Positions 7,444 to 16,041 of a stretch of 64,000 nucleotides of DNA are shown here, one piece after another (position 1 is the stretch's first letter; every line of letters starts with the position of its first letter). Position numbers and translations under genes: made by a program. Source of the DNA: Flavobacterium sp. Leaf82 (lineage in GTDB: Bacteria; Bacteroidota; Bacteroidia; Flavobacteriales; Flavobacteriaceae); assembly GCF_001422725.1 (NCBI RefSeq), contig NZ_LMMA01000001.1, forward strand, positions 560,691-624,690, given 5' to 3'. The notes under the pieces were generated by a model, which did not search any database, was not told the origin of the DNA, and saw only the letters and a program-made list of their open reading frames with translations.

Positions 7444-8433
7444 TTGAAATTGGAAAATATACCAAGTCCCATTATAATTCAGGAATTCATCACCCAAAGT
7501 GGTGCATTATACCCGTCAATACCTTTAAGTTTTACGCTTTCTGGTTTACCATTACATAGCGCGCCTATTGTTTTGGTAAATCATGCTTTAACCGGAAATT
7601 CTCAGGTTACAGGTGAAAATGGCTGGTGGAATGATTTAATTGGCAATGAAAAAACAATAGATACCAACAGATATACCATATTAGCATTCGACGTTCCCGG
7701 GAATGGTAATGATTCCTTTATAATCGAAAACTATCAGGATTTTACAACAAGAGATATTGCCAGAATTTTTATAAAAGGACTTGAGGCTTTAAATATCAGC
7801 CAATTACATACTATCATTGGAGGTTCTGTAGGTGGAGGAATTGCCTGGGAAATCCTTGCATTAGAACCTGATATTACGCAAAACCTGATTCCAATTGCAA
7901 CCGACTGGAAATCGACTGACTGGATGATAGCAAATTGTTATTTGCAAGGTCAAATCCTGAACAATTCTTCAAAACCTATCGAAGATGCCAGAATTCACGC
8001 CATGTTGTGTTATCGCTCTCCTGAATCATTCAAAGAAAAATTTCAAAGAACAATCAATAACGAGCTGTTGATTTTTAATATAGAAAGCTGGTTGGCACAT
8101 CACGGTCACAAACTGCAAAAGCGATATCAATTGTCATCCTATAAATTGATGAACCAATTGCTTAAAACCATAGATATTACCAGAAATAGTGCCGATTTCG
8201 AAACTTTATTGTCCAGAACAAATGCAGCGATTCATATTATCGGGATCAACTCTGATTTGTTTTTTACACCAAAAGAAAATCGGGAAACGTTTCAGGAATT
8301 AAAAAAGTTCAAAGACAATGTTTTTTACAGCGAAATAGATTCGGTTCACGGACATGACGCTTTTTTAATCGAGTACAAACAATTAGATCATTTACTTGCC
8401 GATATTTTTAAGGCAGAAACAATAGAAAAATAA
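7444..8433 (+). CDS. metX: Homoserine O-acetyltransferase, MetX family
   Basis: A 329 aa alpha/beta hydrolase-fold enzyme that activates homoserine with an acyl group, most likely acetyl given the MetY partner. Motifs include VNHALTGNSQV, NGWWNDLIG, DTNRY, the nucleophile elbow IGGSVGGG with S128, and the C-terminal GHDAFLIEY carrying the catalytic His and family Asp region. The protein is shorter than many MetX enzymes (350-380). The start is TTG at 7444; no better ATG exists upstream and a second TTG lies two codons on. It is controlled by the SAM-I riboswitch and is followed after 1 nt by thrA, so the pair is translationally linked. Confidence 0.9.
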   Translation: MKLENIPSPIIIQEFITQSGALYPSIPLSFTLSGLPLHSAPIVLVNHALTGNSQVTGENGWWNDLIGNEKTIDTNRYTILAFDVPGNGNDSFIIENYQDFTTRDIARIFIKGLEALNISQLHTIIGGSVGGGIAWEILALEPDITQNLIPIATDWKSTDWMIANCYLQGQILNNSSKPIEDARIHAMLCYRSPESFKEKFQRTINNELLIFNIESWLAHHGHKLQKRYQLSSYKLMNQLLKTIDITRNSADFETLLSRTNAAIHIIGINSDLFFTPKENRETFQELKKFKDNVFYSEIDSVHGHDAFLIEYKQLDHLLADIFKAETIEK

Positions 8434-8434
8434 A

Positions 8435-10849
8435 ATGAAAATATTAAAATTTGGAGGTAAATCGTTATCAAACGGAGAAGGACTTAATAAAGTAGTTTCA
8501 ATCATTTCTGATAAAGTAAATCAAGGAGAACAAATTGCAGTTGTCGTTTCGGCTCGCGGAAAAGCGACAGACGAATTAGATTATATTTTGAAACTTGCCG
8601 CTAAAAATGGTAATTACAAACCATTATTTGAGAATTTTAAAGCTTATCAAATATCAGATTATCCGCAAGTAGATTTATCTGAAGAGTTTAATATTTTAGA
8701 GAAACTTTTTGAAGGCGTTAGCTTAATTGGAGATTATAGCAACAAAATCAAAGATCAGATTTTATCTAAAGGCGAATTGCTTTCGGCTAAATTATTAACC
8801 GCTATTTTAAAAGAAAAGGGCGTTCCTGCTAATTTTGTCGATTCGAGAGAATTATTAAAAACTGATTCTAAATTTGGTGATGCACAACCATTAGAACAAC
8901 TTTCGAAGAAAAACGTCATTAATTATTTCAAACAGCATAATGGCTTAACCGTAAATATCGTAACCGGTTTTATTGGTTCAAATAATAATAACGATACTAC
9001 AACTTTAGGCAGAAACGGAAGTAATTATACAGCATCATTAATTGCCAATTATTTAAATGCCGAAGAATTACAGAATTTCACTCACGTTGACGGAATTTAC
9101 ACAGCAAATCCAGATTTAGTTGCTGATGCTAAAAAAATCGAATTTTTATCATTTAATGAAGCGAACGAATTGGCGAATTTTGGCGCAACAATTTTGCATG
9201 CCAAAACTATAATTCCGTTATTAGAAAAAAATATTCCGCTTCGTATTTTAAATACGTTCAATCATGAAAACCGCGGAACTTTAATCACTTCAGATTCTGC
9301 TAAAGAAGGAATCAAAACACTTTCAGTTTTAGAAAACGTATCGCTTGTTAACCTTGAAGGACGCGGATTACTAGGAAAAGCCGGAGTTGATGCCCGAATT
9401 TTTAAAGTAATGGGCGATCATAATATCAGTGTAAGTATCATTTCTCAAGGTTCTTCAGAAAGAGGAATTGGTCTTGTTGTAGCAACAGAAAAAGCAACAA
9501 CAGCAATGGTCGAATTAGAGAAAGAATTCGAGAATGATTTTTATTCTAAAGATGTAAACCAAATCACAGTTACAGATAATGTTTCTGTAATTTCGATCAT
9601 TGGTCAGGATCTAAGTACTTTCCATAAACCTTATACGGCTTTAATCAAAAATAAAATAGTTCCAATATTATTTAATAATACTGTTACGGGTAAAAACGTG
9701 AGTTTGGTGGTTAAAAAAGCAGAACTAAACAAGGCGTTAAACGTAATTCACGGAGAGATTTTTGGAGTTTCTAAAAAAATCAATATTGCTATTTTCGGTC
9801 ACGGATTAGTAGGCGGAACTTTAATCAATCAAATCTTAGAATCTGCTGCAGCAATCGAAAAACGTAAAGACATTAAACTGAATGTTTTTGCTATTGCGAA
9901 TTCTAAGAAATTGCTTTTAAACAAAAACGGAGTAACTTCTAGCTGGAAAAATGATATCCAAAAAGACGGACTTGAATATACAATAAACGACGTGATTGCT
10001 TATGCAAATCAGCATCATCTAGAAAACTTAATAGCGATTGATAATACCGCAAGCGCCACTTTTGTTGAAAATTATATCACACTTGCAGAAAGTAGTTTTG
10101 ATTTGATTTCTTCTAATAAAGTAGCCAATACATTAAGTTATGGTTTCTATAAAGAATTAAGAAAAGCTTTGGCAGAAAACCAAAAGAATTATTTATACGA
10201 AACTAATGTTGGTGCCGGTTTACCATTAATTGATACCATAAAATTATTACACCTTTCAGGTGAAAATATCACAAAAATAAAAGGAGTTTTCTCCGGAACG
10301 TTGAGTTATTTATTCAATAATTTCTCGGCAAAAGATGTTCCGTTTAGTCAGATTTTGCAAGAAGCAATCGATAACGGATATACGGAACCAGATCCGCGTG
10401 AGGATTTATGCGGAAATGACGTAGGAAGAAAATTATTGATTCTGGCAAGAGAATTAGATCTTCAAAATGAGTTTGAAGAAATCTCGATTCAGAATTTAAT
10501 TCCGGAACATTTACGCGAAGGAAATGTTTCTGATTTCCTGAAAAAACTAAAGGAATTCGACCCAATTTACGAGAAAATAAAAGCAGATCAAAAGCCAAAT
10601 CACGTATTAAGATATATTGGTGAGTTGTCTGGAGATTTGCAAAATGATAAAGGGATTTTAGAAGTAAAACTAGTTTCAGTACCTTCTGATACTGCTTTAG
10701 GCGGATTAAAAGGATCTGATTCTTTCTTCGAAATTTATACAGAATCTTACGGAGACAGACCAATCGTAATTCAGGGAGCCGGTGCAGGTTCTGCAGTAAC
10801 GGCCAGAGGAGTTTTTGGAGATATCTTGAGATTATCTGATAAAGGGTAA
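8435..10849 (+). CDS. thrA: Bifunctional aspartokinase / homoserine dehydrogenase
   Basis: An 804 aa fusion that catalyses the first and third steps from aspartate to homoserine. The aspartokinase domain occupies about residues 1-290, with KFGGKS at 5-10 (commonly KFGGTS) and TTTLGRNGSNYTA. ACT-type regulatory sequence follows at about 300-445 (GKAGVDARIFKVMGDHNISV). The homoserine dehydrogenase domain starts near 450 with IFGHGLVGGTL and has FSGTLSYLFN and GYTEPDPREDL with E651, D657, D662 and K666. All catalytic residues are present, unlike the stand-alone paralogue at 5171. It starts 1 nt after metX. The product homoserine is the substrate of MetX, so the two genes form a methionine-directed unit under SAM control. 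Confidence 0.94.
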   Translation: MKILKFGGKSLSNGEGLNKVVSIISDKVNQGEQIAVVVSARGKATDELDYILKLAAKNGNYKPLFENFKAYQISDYPQVDLSEEFNILEKLFEGVSLIGDYSNKIKDQILSKGELLSAKLLTAILKEKGVPANFVDSRELLKTDSKFGDAQPLEQLSKKNVINYFKQHNGLTVNIVTGFIGSNNNNDTTTLGRNGSNYTASLIANYLNAEELQNFTHVDGIYTANPDLVADAKKIEFLSFNEANELANFGATILHAKTIIPLLEKNIPLRILNTFNHENRGTLITSDSAKEGIKTLSVLENVSLVNLEGRGLLGKAGVDARIFKVMGDHNISVSIISQGSSERGIGLVVATEKATTAMVELEKEFENDFYSKDVNQITVTDNVSVISIIGQDLSTFHKPYTALIKNKIVPILFNNTVTGKNVSLVVKKAELNKALNVIHGEIFGVSKKINIAIFGHGLVGGTLINQILESAAAIEKRKDIKLNVFAIANSKKLLLNKNGVTSSWKNDIQKDGLEYTINDVIAYANQHHLENLIAIDNTASATFVENYITLAESSFDLISSNKVANTLSYGFYKELRKALAENQKNYLYETNVGAGLPLIDTIKLLHLSGENITKIKGVFSGTLSYLFNNFSAKDVPFSQILQEAIDNGYTEPDPREDLCGNDVGRKLLILARELDLQNEFEEISIQNLIPEHLREGNVSDFLKKLKEFDPIYEKIKADQKPNHVLRYIGELSGDLQNDKGILEVKLVSVPSDTALGGLKGSDSFFEIYTESYGDRPIVIQGAGAGSAVTARGVFGDILRLSDKG

Positions 10850-10860
10850 AAAGTCTAGTA

Positions 10861-10945
10861 GTCATTGCGAGGAACGAAGCAATCACATTTGCTAAATCAA
10901 GCTTTGTGTAATTGTTAGTGAGGTTGCTTCGTTCCTCGCAATGAC
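10861..10945. repeat. GTCATTGCGAGGAACGAAGC palindromic repeat, copy 1
   Basis: Perfect 22-nt arms (10861-10882 and 10924-10945) enclose a 41-nt loop. A second copy with the same arms is at 31408-31489 and a single degenerate arm at about 27588. It could also act as a bidirectional stem-loop between thrA and the OsmC gene. Confidence 0.85.
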
Positions 10946-10978
10946 AAGAACAACAAACAACAAAAAAACAAAAGCAGA

Positions 10979-11404
10979 ATGAAAGTAACCTTAAACAGAG
11001 TAAACGACGCGTTTCATTTTAAACTAAAAAATGAACGTGGTCATGTAGTTGATGTTGATAGCAGAGCCGAATTTGGCGGCAGCGATTTAGGTGCAAGTCC
11101 GATGGAATTAGTATTGATGGGAGTTGCAGGATGCAGTGCCATTGACATGATTTCGATCTTAAAGAAACAACGTCAGGAAATAACTTCATTTAACGCTGAG
11201 GTAGAAGGAGAGCGCGTACAAGTTGGAGAAGCGAAACCTTTTAAAGAAATCAATGTGGTTTTTTATTTAGAAGGAGATATCAACCCGGAAAAGGCACATC
11301 GTGCTGGACAACTTTCTTTCGAGAAATATTGTTCAGTAGCCAAAACAGTTGAGCCAACAGCTACAATCAAATATAAAGTTGTTTTGAACAACGAAGAATT
11401 GTAG
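10979..11404 (+). CDS. OsmC/Ohr family protein
   Basis: A 141 aa protein of the OsmC superfamily. The sequence has the family core ASPMELVLMGVAGCSAIDMI, with a Cys in the usual place of the first redox Cys, and a later Cys in SFEKYCSVAKTVEPT. The two-Cys pattern is that of YhfA/OsmC proteins that reduce organic peroxides or handle reactive sulfur. It lies between thrA and metZ in the methionine cluster, so a role in detoxifying polysulfide or peroxide during sulfur assimilation is plausible but inferred. A repeat stem-loop separates it from thrA, and it may have its own promoter. Confidence 0.88.
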   Translation: MKVTLNRVNDAFHFKLKNERGHVVDVDSRAEFGGSDLGASPMELVLMGVAGCSAIDMISILKKQRQEITSFNAEVEGERVQVGEAKPFKEINVVFYLEGDINPEKAHRAGQLSFEKYCSVAKTVEPTATIKYKVVLNNEEL

Positions 11405-11524
11405 AATTAGAAAATTAGATAATTTTTAGATTGGCTATAAAGATTCACTTGTTTAAGTTTAAGATGAAGATTTTGCTCATCGCGTAACCTGAAACTTTAA
11501 ACCTGAAACAAAAAAACAAAAAAA

Positions 11525-12697
11525 ATGAACGAACAAGAATTTGGCTTTGAAACTCTAGCCATAAGAACACAATTAGAAAGAACTCAGTATCTGGAGCATT
11601 CGGTGCCATTATACTTATCGTCAAGCTTTGTATTTGAAGATGCAGAAGATATGAGAGCTTCTTTTACAGAAGAAAAAGAAAGAAATATTTACAGCCGTTT
11701 CAGTAATCCAAACACGACTGAATTTGTAGATAAAATTTGTAAAATGGAAGGTGCCGAAGCAGGTTATGCTTTTGCAACCGGAATGGCAGCTGTGTATTCG
11801 ACTTTTGCAGCCTTATTAAATGCTGGAGATCACATCGTTTCGGCAAGCAGTGTTTTTGGTTCAACTCATGCATTGTTTGTAACTTATTTTCCAAAATGGA
11901 ATATCGAAACTTCGTATTTTGAGATTAATAAACCGGAAACAATTGAAGCTTTAATCAAACCCAATACAAAAATATTATACGCAGAGTCGCCTACAAATCC
12001 TGGTGTAGATGTAATCGATTTGCAATTGTTGGGAGATATCGCTAAAAAACACAATCTGATATTAATTATCGATAACTGTTTTGCAACGCCTTATATCCAG
12101 CAGCCAATTAAATTCGGAGCACATTTAGTAGTACATTCTGCTACGAAACTTATTGACGGTCAAGGGCGTGTTTTAGGTGGAGTTACTGTTGGAAGTGAAG
12201 ATTTAATCAGACAAATTTACTTGTTTTCAAGAAATACAGGTCCGGCTTTGTCGCCATTTAATGCCTGGGTTTTATCAAAAAGTTTAGAAACTTTAGCAAT
12301 TCGTGTGGAGAAACACTGCGAAAATGCATTGAAAGTGGCAGAGTTTTTAGAAGCACATCCAAATGTAAACAGTATAAAATATCCTTTCCTGAAATCGCAT
12401 CCGCAATATGAAATTGCCAAAAAGCAAATGAAATTAGGAGGTAATATTATCGCTTTTGAAATTAAAGGCGGAATAGAAGCCGGAAGAAAATTTTTAGATA
12501 AAATAAAATTATGCTCTTTATCAGCAAATATTGGAGATACAAGATCAATTGTAACACATCCTGCCTCGACTACACACAGCAAATTGTCTGAAGAAGATCA
12601 ATTAGCAGTTGGTATTACACAAGGTTTAGTACGTGTTTCTGTAGGTTTAGAAACGGTAGAAGATGTAATTGCCGATTTAAAGCAAGCACTTTCTTAA
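11525..12697 (+). CDS. metZ: O-acyl-homoserine sulfhydrylase, MetZ type
   Basis: A 390 aa PLP enzyme of the Cys/Met metabolism family, shorter than MetY and with the MetZ pattern. Motifs are YSRFSNPNTTEF, FATGMAAVYSTFAALL, the IIDNCFATPY Asp and the Schiff-base lysine K208 in HSATKLIDGQGRVLGG; the DGQGRVLGG after the lysine is typical of MetZ. It probably forms homocysteine from acylhomoserine and sulfide, overlapping with MetY at 3642. Cystathionine synthase activity is an alternative. It is downstream of the OsmC gene by 120 nt and upstream of a long hairpin. Two sulfhydrylases in one island may serve different sulfur states. Confidence 0.88.
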   Translation: MNEQEFGFETLAIRTQLERTQYLEHSVPLYLSSSFVFEDAEDMRASFTEEKERNIYSRFSNPNTTEFVDKICKMEGAEAGYAFATGMAAVYSTFAALLNAGDHIVSASSVFGSTHALFVTYFPKWNIETSYFEINKPETIEALIKPNTKILYAESPTNPGVDVIDLQLLGDIAKKHNLILIIDNCFATPYIQQPIKFGAHLVVHSATKLIDGQGRVLGGVTVGSEDLIRQIYLFSRNTGPALSPFNAWVLSKSLETLAIRVEKHCENALKVAEFLEAHPNVNSIKYPFLKSHPQYEIAKKQMKLGGNIIAFEIKGGIEAGRKFLDKIKLCSLSANIGDTRSIVTHPASTTHSKLSEEDQLAVGITQGLVRVSVGLETVEDVIADLKQALS

Positions 12698-12713
12698 ATC
12701 ATTTTAGATTTCT

Positions 12714-12753
12714 GATTTTAGATATTAGATTTCAAGATCTAATATCTAAAATC
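12714..12753 (+). repeat. 17-bp stem-loop after metZ
   Basis: GATTTTAGATATTAGAT and its exact reverse complement flank a 6-nt loop. Imperfect TCTAAAATC-type repeats of this kind appear in several gaps of the window (for example near 13450 and 17060). The T-rich run after it could allow termination. Confidence 0.7.
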
Positions 12754-12770
12754 TAATCTTTCTTATTATT

Positions 12771-13301
12771 ATGGTCAAACCAAGATTATTGATTTTATCC
12801 GATTTATTTGGAGGAGCTAATCCCAAATGGATAAAAACGTATTCAGAGATACTCGAATCTAAATTTGAGATTCAGTATTATGATGTTCTTGAACTCGCTA
12901 ATATTGATACTAATAATTGTATCGAAAGTGATATTCATAATCAATTTATTAACGGAGGAATTGATAAAGCTATTGAAAACTTACTCAAACTTGAAACTGA
13001 TAAAGTAACAGTTTTAGGATTTAGTATTGGCGGAACAATTGCCTGGAAAGCATCTTTAAAAGGTCTTAATATTACACATTTATTTGCCGTATCTTCAACA
13101 AGATTAAGATACGAAGCTGAAACTCCAAATTGTATTATCAAATTATATTTTGGAGAAAAAGATCCAAACAAACCTAACCCACAATGGTTTTTGGATTTTA
13201 ATTTAGAAAATCAAATTTTCAAGGATAATCATCATCAGTTATATTTGATAGAAAATATTGCTGACTTAGTTTGTGATGATATTTTGCAAACTGTATTGTG
13301 A
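12771..13301 (+). CDS. Small alpha/beta hydrolase
   Basis: A 176 aa protein with an alpha/beta-hydrolase pattern: an initial strand LLILSDLFGG, the nucleophile elbow LGFSIGGTIAW with a Ser, a later YFGEKDP acid strand and a candidate catalytic His in FKDNHHQLY. No lid domain is apparent and the size is small, as in dienelactone-hydrolase-like or RBBP9-like hydrolases. The substrate is unknown. It stands between metZ and the Rrf2 regulator, 74 nt after metZ and beyond a stem-loop. A link to sulfur metabolism is only by position. Confidence 0.75.
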   Translation: MVKPRLLILSDLFGGANPKWIKTYSEILESKFEIQYYDVLELANIDTNNCIESDIHNQFINGGIDKAIENLLKLETDKVTVLGFSIGGTIAWKASLKGLNITHLFAVSSTRLRYEAETPNCIIKLYFGEKDPNKPNPQWFLDFNLENQIFKDNHHQLYLIENIADLVCDDILQTVL

Positions 13302-13352
13302 TAACTTTTTTTAATTGAAATACAGAGTTAAAAACCGTATTTACTTAAACTA

Positions 13353-13378
13353 TACTAATTTAGTAGAACTTACTTTTG
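13353..13378 (+). promoter_or_regulatory. Promoter with palindromic operator before the Rrf2 gene
   Basis: A perfect TAnnTTTG box (TACTTTTG, 13371-13378) lies just after the 13-nt palindrome TACTAATTTAGTA (13353-13365), which occupies the place of the missing TTTG element. Autoregulation by the Rrf2 protein is the simple reading. The predicted leader is about 115 nt long. Confidence 0.55.
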
Positions 13379-13498
13379 TAATCTGTTATTATTCTCGTTC
13401 AAAAAGCTTATTTTTGTTGCAGAAAAATATTTAGACTGCTTATTTAGATCAGAAATAGAAATCTAAAATCGACACTCTAAAATCTAAAATATTAAAAA

Positions 13499-13909
13499 GT
13501 GCTTTCAAAGAAAACAAAATACGGAATTAAAGCGTTAACCTATTTAGCCAGACGTGATAATAACGAACCTGTACAAATTGCCGAAATTGCGAAAAGTGAA
13601 CATATTTCGATAAAATTTTTAGAAAGTATTTTATTATTACTTAGAAACTCCGGTTTTTTAGGTGCTAAAAAAGGAAAAGGCGGAGGTTATTATTTGATAA
13701 AAGATCCTAAAGATATCAGTATGGCAAAAGTATACCGAATTCTTGAAGGTCCAATTGCGCTACTACCTTGTGCGAGCCATAACTTTTATGAAAGATGCGA
13801 CGATTGTGATGACGAAACTACTTGTGCAGCAAGACGTTTAATGATGGAAGTTAGAGATAATACACTAAAAATATTAGAAAGTAATTCCTTGGCAGATATT
13901 GCATTTTAA
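13499..13909 (+). CDS. Rrf2-family transcription regulator with a Cys cluster
   Basis: A 136 aa regulator with an N-terminal winged helix (KKTKYGIKALTYLAR, residues 3-17; GGYYLIKDP wing) typical of Rrf2, IscR and CymR proteins. Near the dimer helix it carries C91, C100, C103 and C109, a cluster that could bind an Fe-S centre as in IscR/NsrR, although the spacing differs. The start is GTG at 13499, since MLSKKTKYG is the normal N terminus and no ATG is near. It sits at the head of the sulfate-assimilation genes, and possible operators are seen before its own gene and at 15058-15078. It is therefore likely a repressor of sulfur genes that responds to cysteine, sulfide or Fe-S status. Confidence 0.9.
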   Translation: MLSKKTKYGIKALTYLARRDNNEPVQIAEIAKSEHISIKFLESILLLLRNSGFLGAKKGKGGGYYLIKDPKDISMAKVYRILEGPIALLPCASHNFYERCDDCDDETTCAARRLMMEVRDNTLKILESNSLADIAF

Positions 13910-13921
13910 GAGAAAATTTTA

Positions 13922-13998
13922 AACCATATAAGTTATATAAGTTTATTTTAGACTTTGCCGCATAGCTTAATTAAATGAACTTATATAACTTATATGGT
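13922..13998. repeat. ACCATATAAGT palindromic repeat, copy 2
   Basis: ACCATATAAGTTATATAAGT and its inverted counterpart ACTTATATAACTTATATGGT are the ends of a 77-nt element lying between the convergent rrf2 and TSUP permease genes. It shares both arms with the repeat at 5041 and could serve as a terminator for either gene. Confidence 0.75.
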
Positions 13999-14012
13999 GA
14001 AAGAAAACTGTT

Positions 14013-14795
14013 TTAAAAAATCAATTTATATCCTGCCAGGAAAAGCATTACTGCAATAGCGTTTCTAAGTAATGTATCAGGAACTTTTCCGCTTAACATA
14101 CTTCCAATAAAAATTCCCGGAAGTGATCCTAGTAATAATTGACCTAATAAAACTAAATCAAGATTTCCCATAGAAGCATGTCCAATTCCGGCAACAAGCG
14201 TTAAAGGAACAGCATGAGCAATCTCAGTTCCTACCAAACGAGGTGTTGGCAAAAGCGGATATAGAAAGAATAAAGTTACTGTTCCTAAAGCTCCAGCTCC
14301 AATAGATGTGAGCGTTACCGTTGCTCCAAGTAAAACCCCAATCCCAATAGTCAACATATTTTGTGTATGACTTTCGTTATGAAATTTATCTCCGGCATGT
14401 TTTTGAGAATATTTTAAGAGCTTCTTTTTAAATAAGATAGCAATTGAAGTAAAAAGCAAAGCCCAGCCTAAACTGTATTTTATAACCGCATTTATAGTCG
14501 AAATATCGGTTTTGATGCTGTTTAATATCCATAAAGTCAATAAAGCAGCAGGAACACTTCCTAATGTTAGCCAGCCTGTAATTTTCCAATTGATGTTTCC
14601 TTTTTTATGGTGTACAAATACGCCTCCCATTTTGGTAAAAGCCGCATATAATAAATCAGTGCCAACAGCTGTAGTTGGTGGAATTCCAAAATACAATAAA
14701 ATTGGAGTCATTAAAGAGCCGCCACCAACACCTGTTAATCCTACGACAAACCCTACTACTAAACCAGCAATTACAAGACCTATTTGAAAATCCAT
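14013..14795 (-). CDS. TSUP (TauE/SafE) family permease
   Basis: A 260 aa membrane protein with about eight hydrophobic segments and the paired family motifs GLVVGFVVGLTGVGGGSLMTP near the N terminus and LGATVTLTSIGAGALGTVTL in the second half. Such proteins move sulfite, sulfate, sulfoacetate or related anions. It is divergent from the second TSUP gene at 15108 and belongs to the sulfur island, so it likely exports or imports an oxidised sulfur anion. The direction and substrate cannot be read from sequence. The two permeases share only weak similarity. Confidence 0.9.
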   Translation of the reverse strand: MDFQIGLVIAGLVVGFVVGLTGVGGGSLMTPILLYFGIPPTTAVGTDLLYAAFTKMGGVFVHHKKGNINWKITGWLTLGSVPAALLTLWILNSIKTDISTINAVIKYSLGWALLFTSIAILFKKKLLKYSQKHAGDKFHNESHTQNMLTIGIGVLLGATVTLTSIGAGALGTVTLFFLYPLLPTPRLVGTEIAHAVPLTLVAGIGHASMGNLDLVLLGQLLLGSLPGIFIGSMLSGKVPDTLLRNAIAVMLFLAGYKLIF

Positions 14796-15017
14796 GAATA
14801 AATATTTGTTGTAAAAATAAGAACAATTTTATAATTATCCGATGGATGTGGTAGACTTTAAAAAGCTATATTTGTAAATGAATATCTTTAATTGTTTATT
14901 TCGTTGAAATACAGTCTTATACGATTTTTAACTTAAGCAGCTAATTTGTTATATTATTTAAAGTTGCTGCTTACTTAACCAAAAGAGAATTAGAGTTGTA
15001 AAAAAATTAAATAATGT

Positions 15018-15078
15018 TTTGATATTTAGAAATAAGTACTAATTTTGCATAGTAATCTATTAAGCCGATAGGGTAATA
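15018..15078 (+). promoter_or_regulatory. Promoter and candidate Rrf2 operator of the sulfate operon
   Basis: TTTG at 15018-15021, an 18-nt spacer and TAATTTTG at 15040-15047 are a good promoter match. Just downstream, TATTAAGCCGATAGGGTAATA (15058-15078; 21 nt, split here as arms TATTA and TAATA around CC..GG) resembles CymR/Rrf2 boxes and would lie at about +5 to +26. A repressor bound there would block the cys genes. Confidence 0.55.
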
Positions 15079-15107
15079 GGTTTAGTAGCTCAAAACCAAG
15101 CCAGAGT

Positions 15108-16010
15108 ATGGAAAAAGAATTGAAAATAAATAATTATGATGTTAGATCTGATGCGTCGATAAAAGAAAAGTTGTGGGTTGTAATTCCTGTGGTTTTGTTA
15201 GCAGGATTGTTATCTACATTGATATACAAGCATTATGCTGAATTTTCTGTAGATGGATTAATTTCAGGATTTGATTCAGATTTTTTAATGTTTTTCGCTA
15301 TCGGAGTTTTTGCTCAGTTAGTAGACGGAACATTAGGAATGGGTTACGGAGCAACTTCCACTTCATTTTTACTGGCTTATGGAGTTCCGCCAGTAATCAG
15401 CAGTACAGGAGTTCACGTTGCAGAAATGTTTACAACAGGAGCATCGGCAATTTCGCATCATAGATTTGGGAATATCAATAAAAAACTGGTAAAGCATTTG
15501 TTGATTCCCGGAGTTTTAGGTTCAATTGTGGGAGCGTATTTATTATCAGATGTTATTAATGGTGATATTATAAAACCATTTATTGCAGTTTATATGATCG
15601 TTTTGGCAGTGATAATTATTAAAAAAGCATTAGCAAAAACAATCGTTAAAAAGAAAACTAAAAAATTAGGTATCCTGGCGACTTTTGGTGGTTTTATGGA
15701 TGCTGTTGGTGGCGGTGGCTGGGGGCCAATTGTAACTTCGACACTATTAGGACGCGGGAGAAACCCAAGATATACAATAGGTTCTGTGAATGCAGCTGAA
15801 TTTGCGATTTCGTTCGCAAGCGGAATCACTTTCATGCTTTTTGGAGGAATTCACGGCTGGCAGGTTATTATAGGTTTAATTTTAGGAGGAGTAATTGCAG
15901 CGCCACTAGGAGCGTATTTGGTTAATAAAATCAAAAGAAAACCAATGATGGTTGCAGTTGGAATTTTAATTATATTATTGAGTTTAAAAACATTATCTAA
16001 ATTATTGTAA
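15108..16010 (+). CDS. TSUP family permease at the head of the cys operon
   Basis: A 300 aa membrane protein with about eight to nine hydrophobic segments. The family repeats are FFAIGVFAQLVDGTLGMGYG and FGGFMDAVGGGGWGPIVTS, and GGIHGWQVIIG near the C terminus. The first gene of the probable cys operon, it is followed by cysH after 31 nt. No ABC-type or SulP sulfate importer is present in the window, so this protein is the best candidate for sulfate or thiosulfate uptake; sulfite export is the alternative. Expression probably starts at the promoter with the Rrf2-like operator. Confidence 0.9.
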   Translation: MEKELKINNYDVRSDASIKEKLWVVIPVVLLAGLLSTLIYKHYAEFSVDGLISGFDSDFLMFFAIGVFAQLVDGTLGMGYGATSTSFLLAYGVPPVISSTGVHVAEMFTTGASAISHHRFGNINKKLVKHLLIPGVLGSIVGAYLLSDVINGDIIKPFIAVYMIVLAVIIIKKALAKTIVKKKTKKLGILATFGGFMDAVGGGGWGPIVTSTLLGRGRNPRYTIGSVNAAEFAISFASGITFMLFGGIHGWQVIIGLILGGVIAAPLGAYLVNKIKRKPMMVAVGILIILLSLKTLSKLL

Positions 16011-16041
16011 TAAGTTTTTTAGAAAGGGAAAGAAAGAGATT

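Noticed and set aside
10344..10886. 180-codon ORF on the minus strand at the 3' end of thrA
   Set aside because: It is the reverse shadow of the well-supported ThrA coding frame and continues into a repeat.
12714..12753. Strong hairpin after metZ as a riboswitch or sRNA
   Set aside because: It is a simple perfect inverted repeat with no conserved core, similar to other TCTAAAATC repeats in the window.
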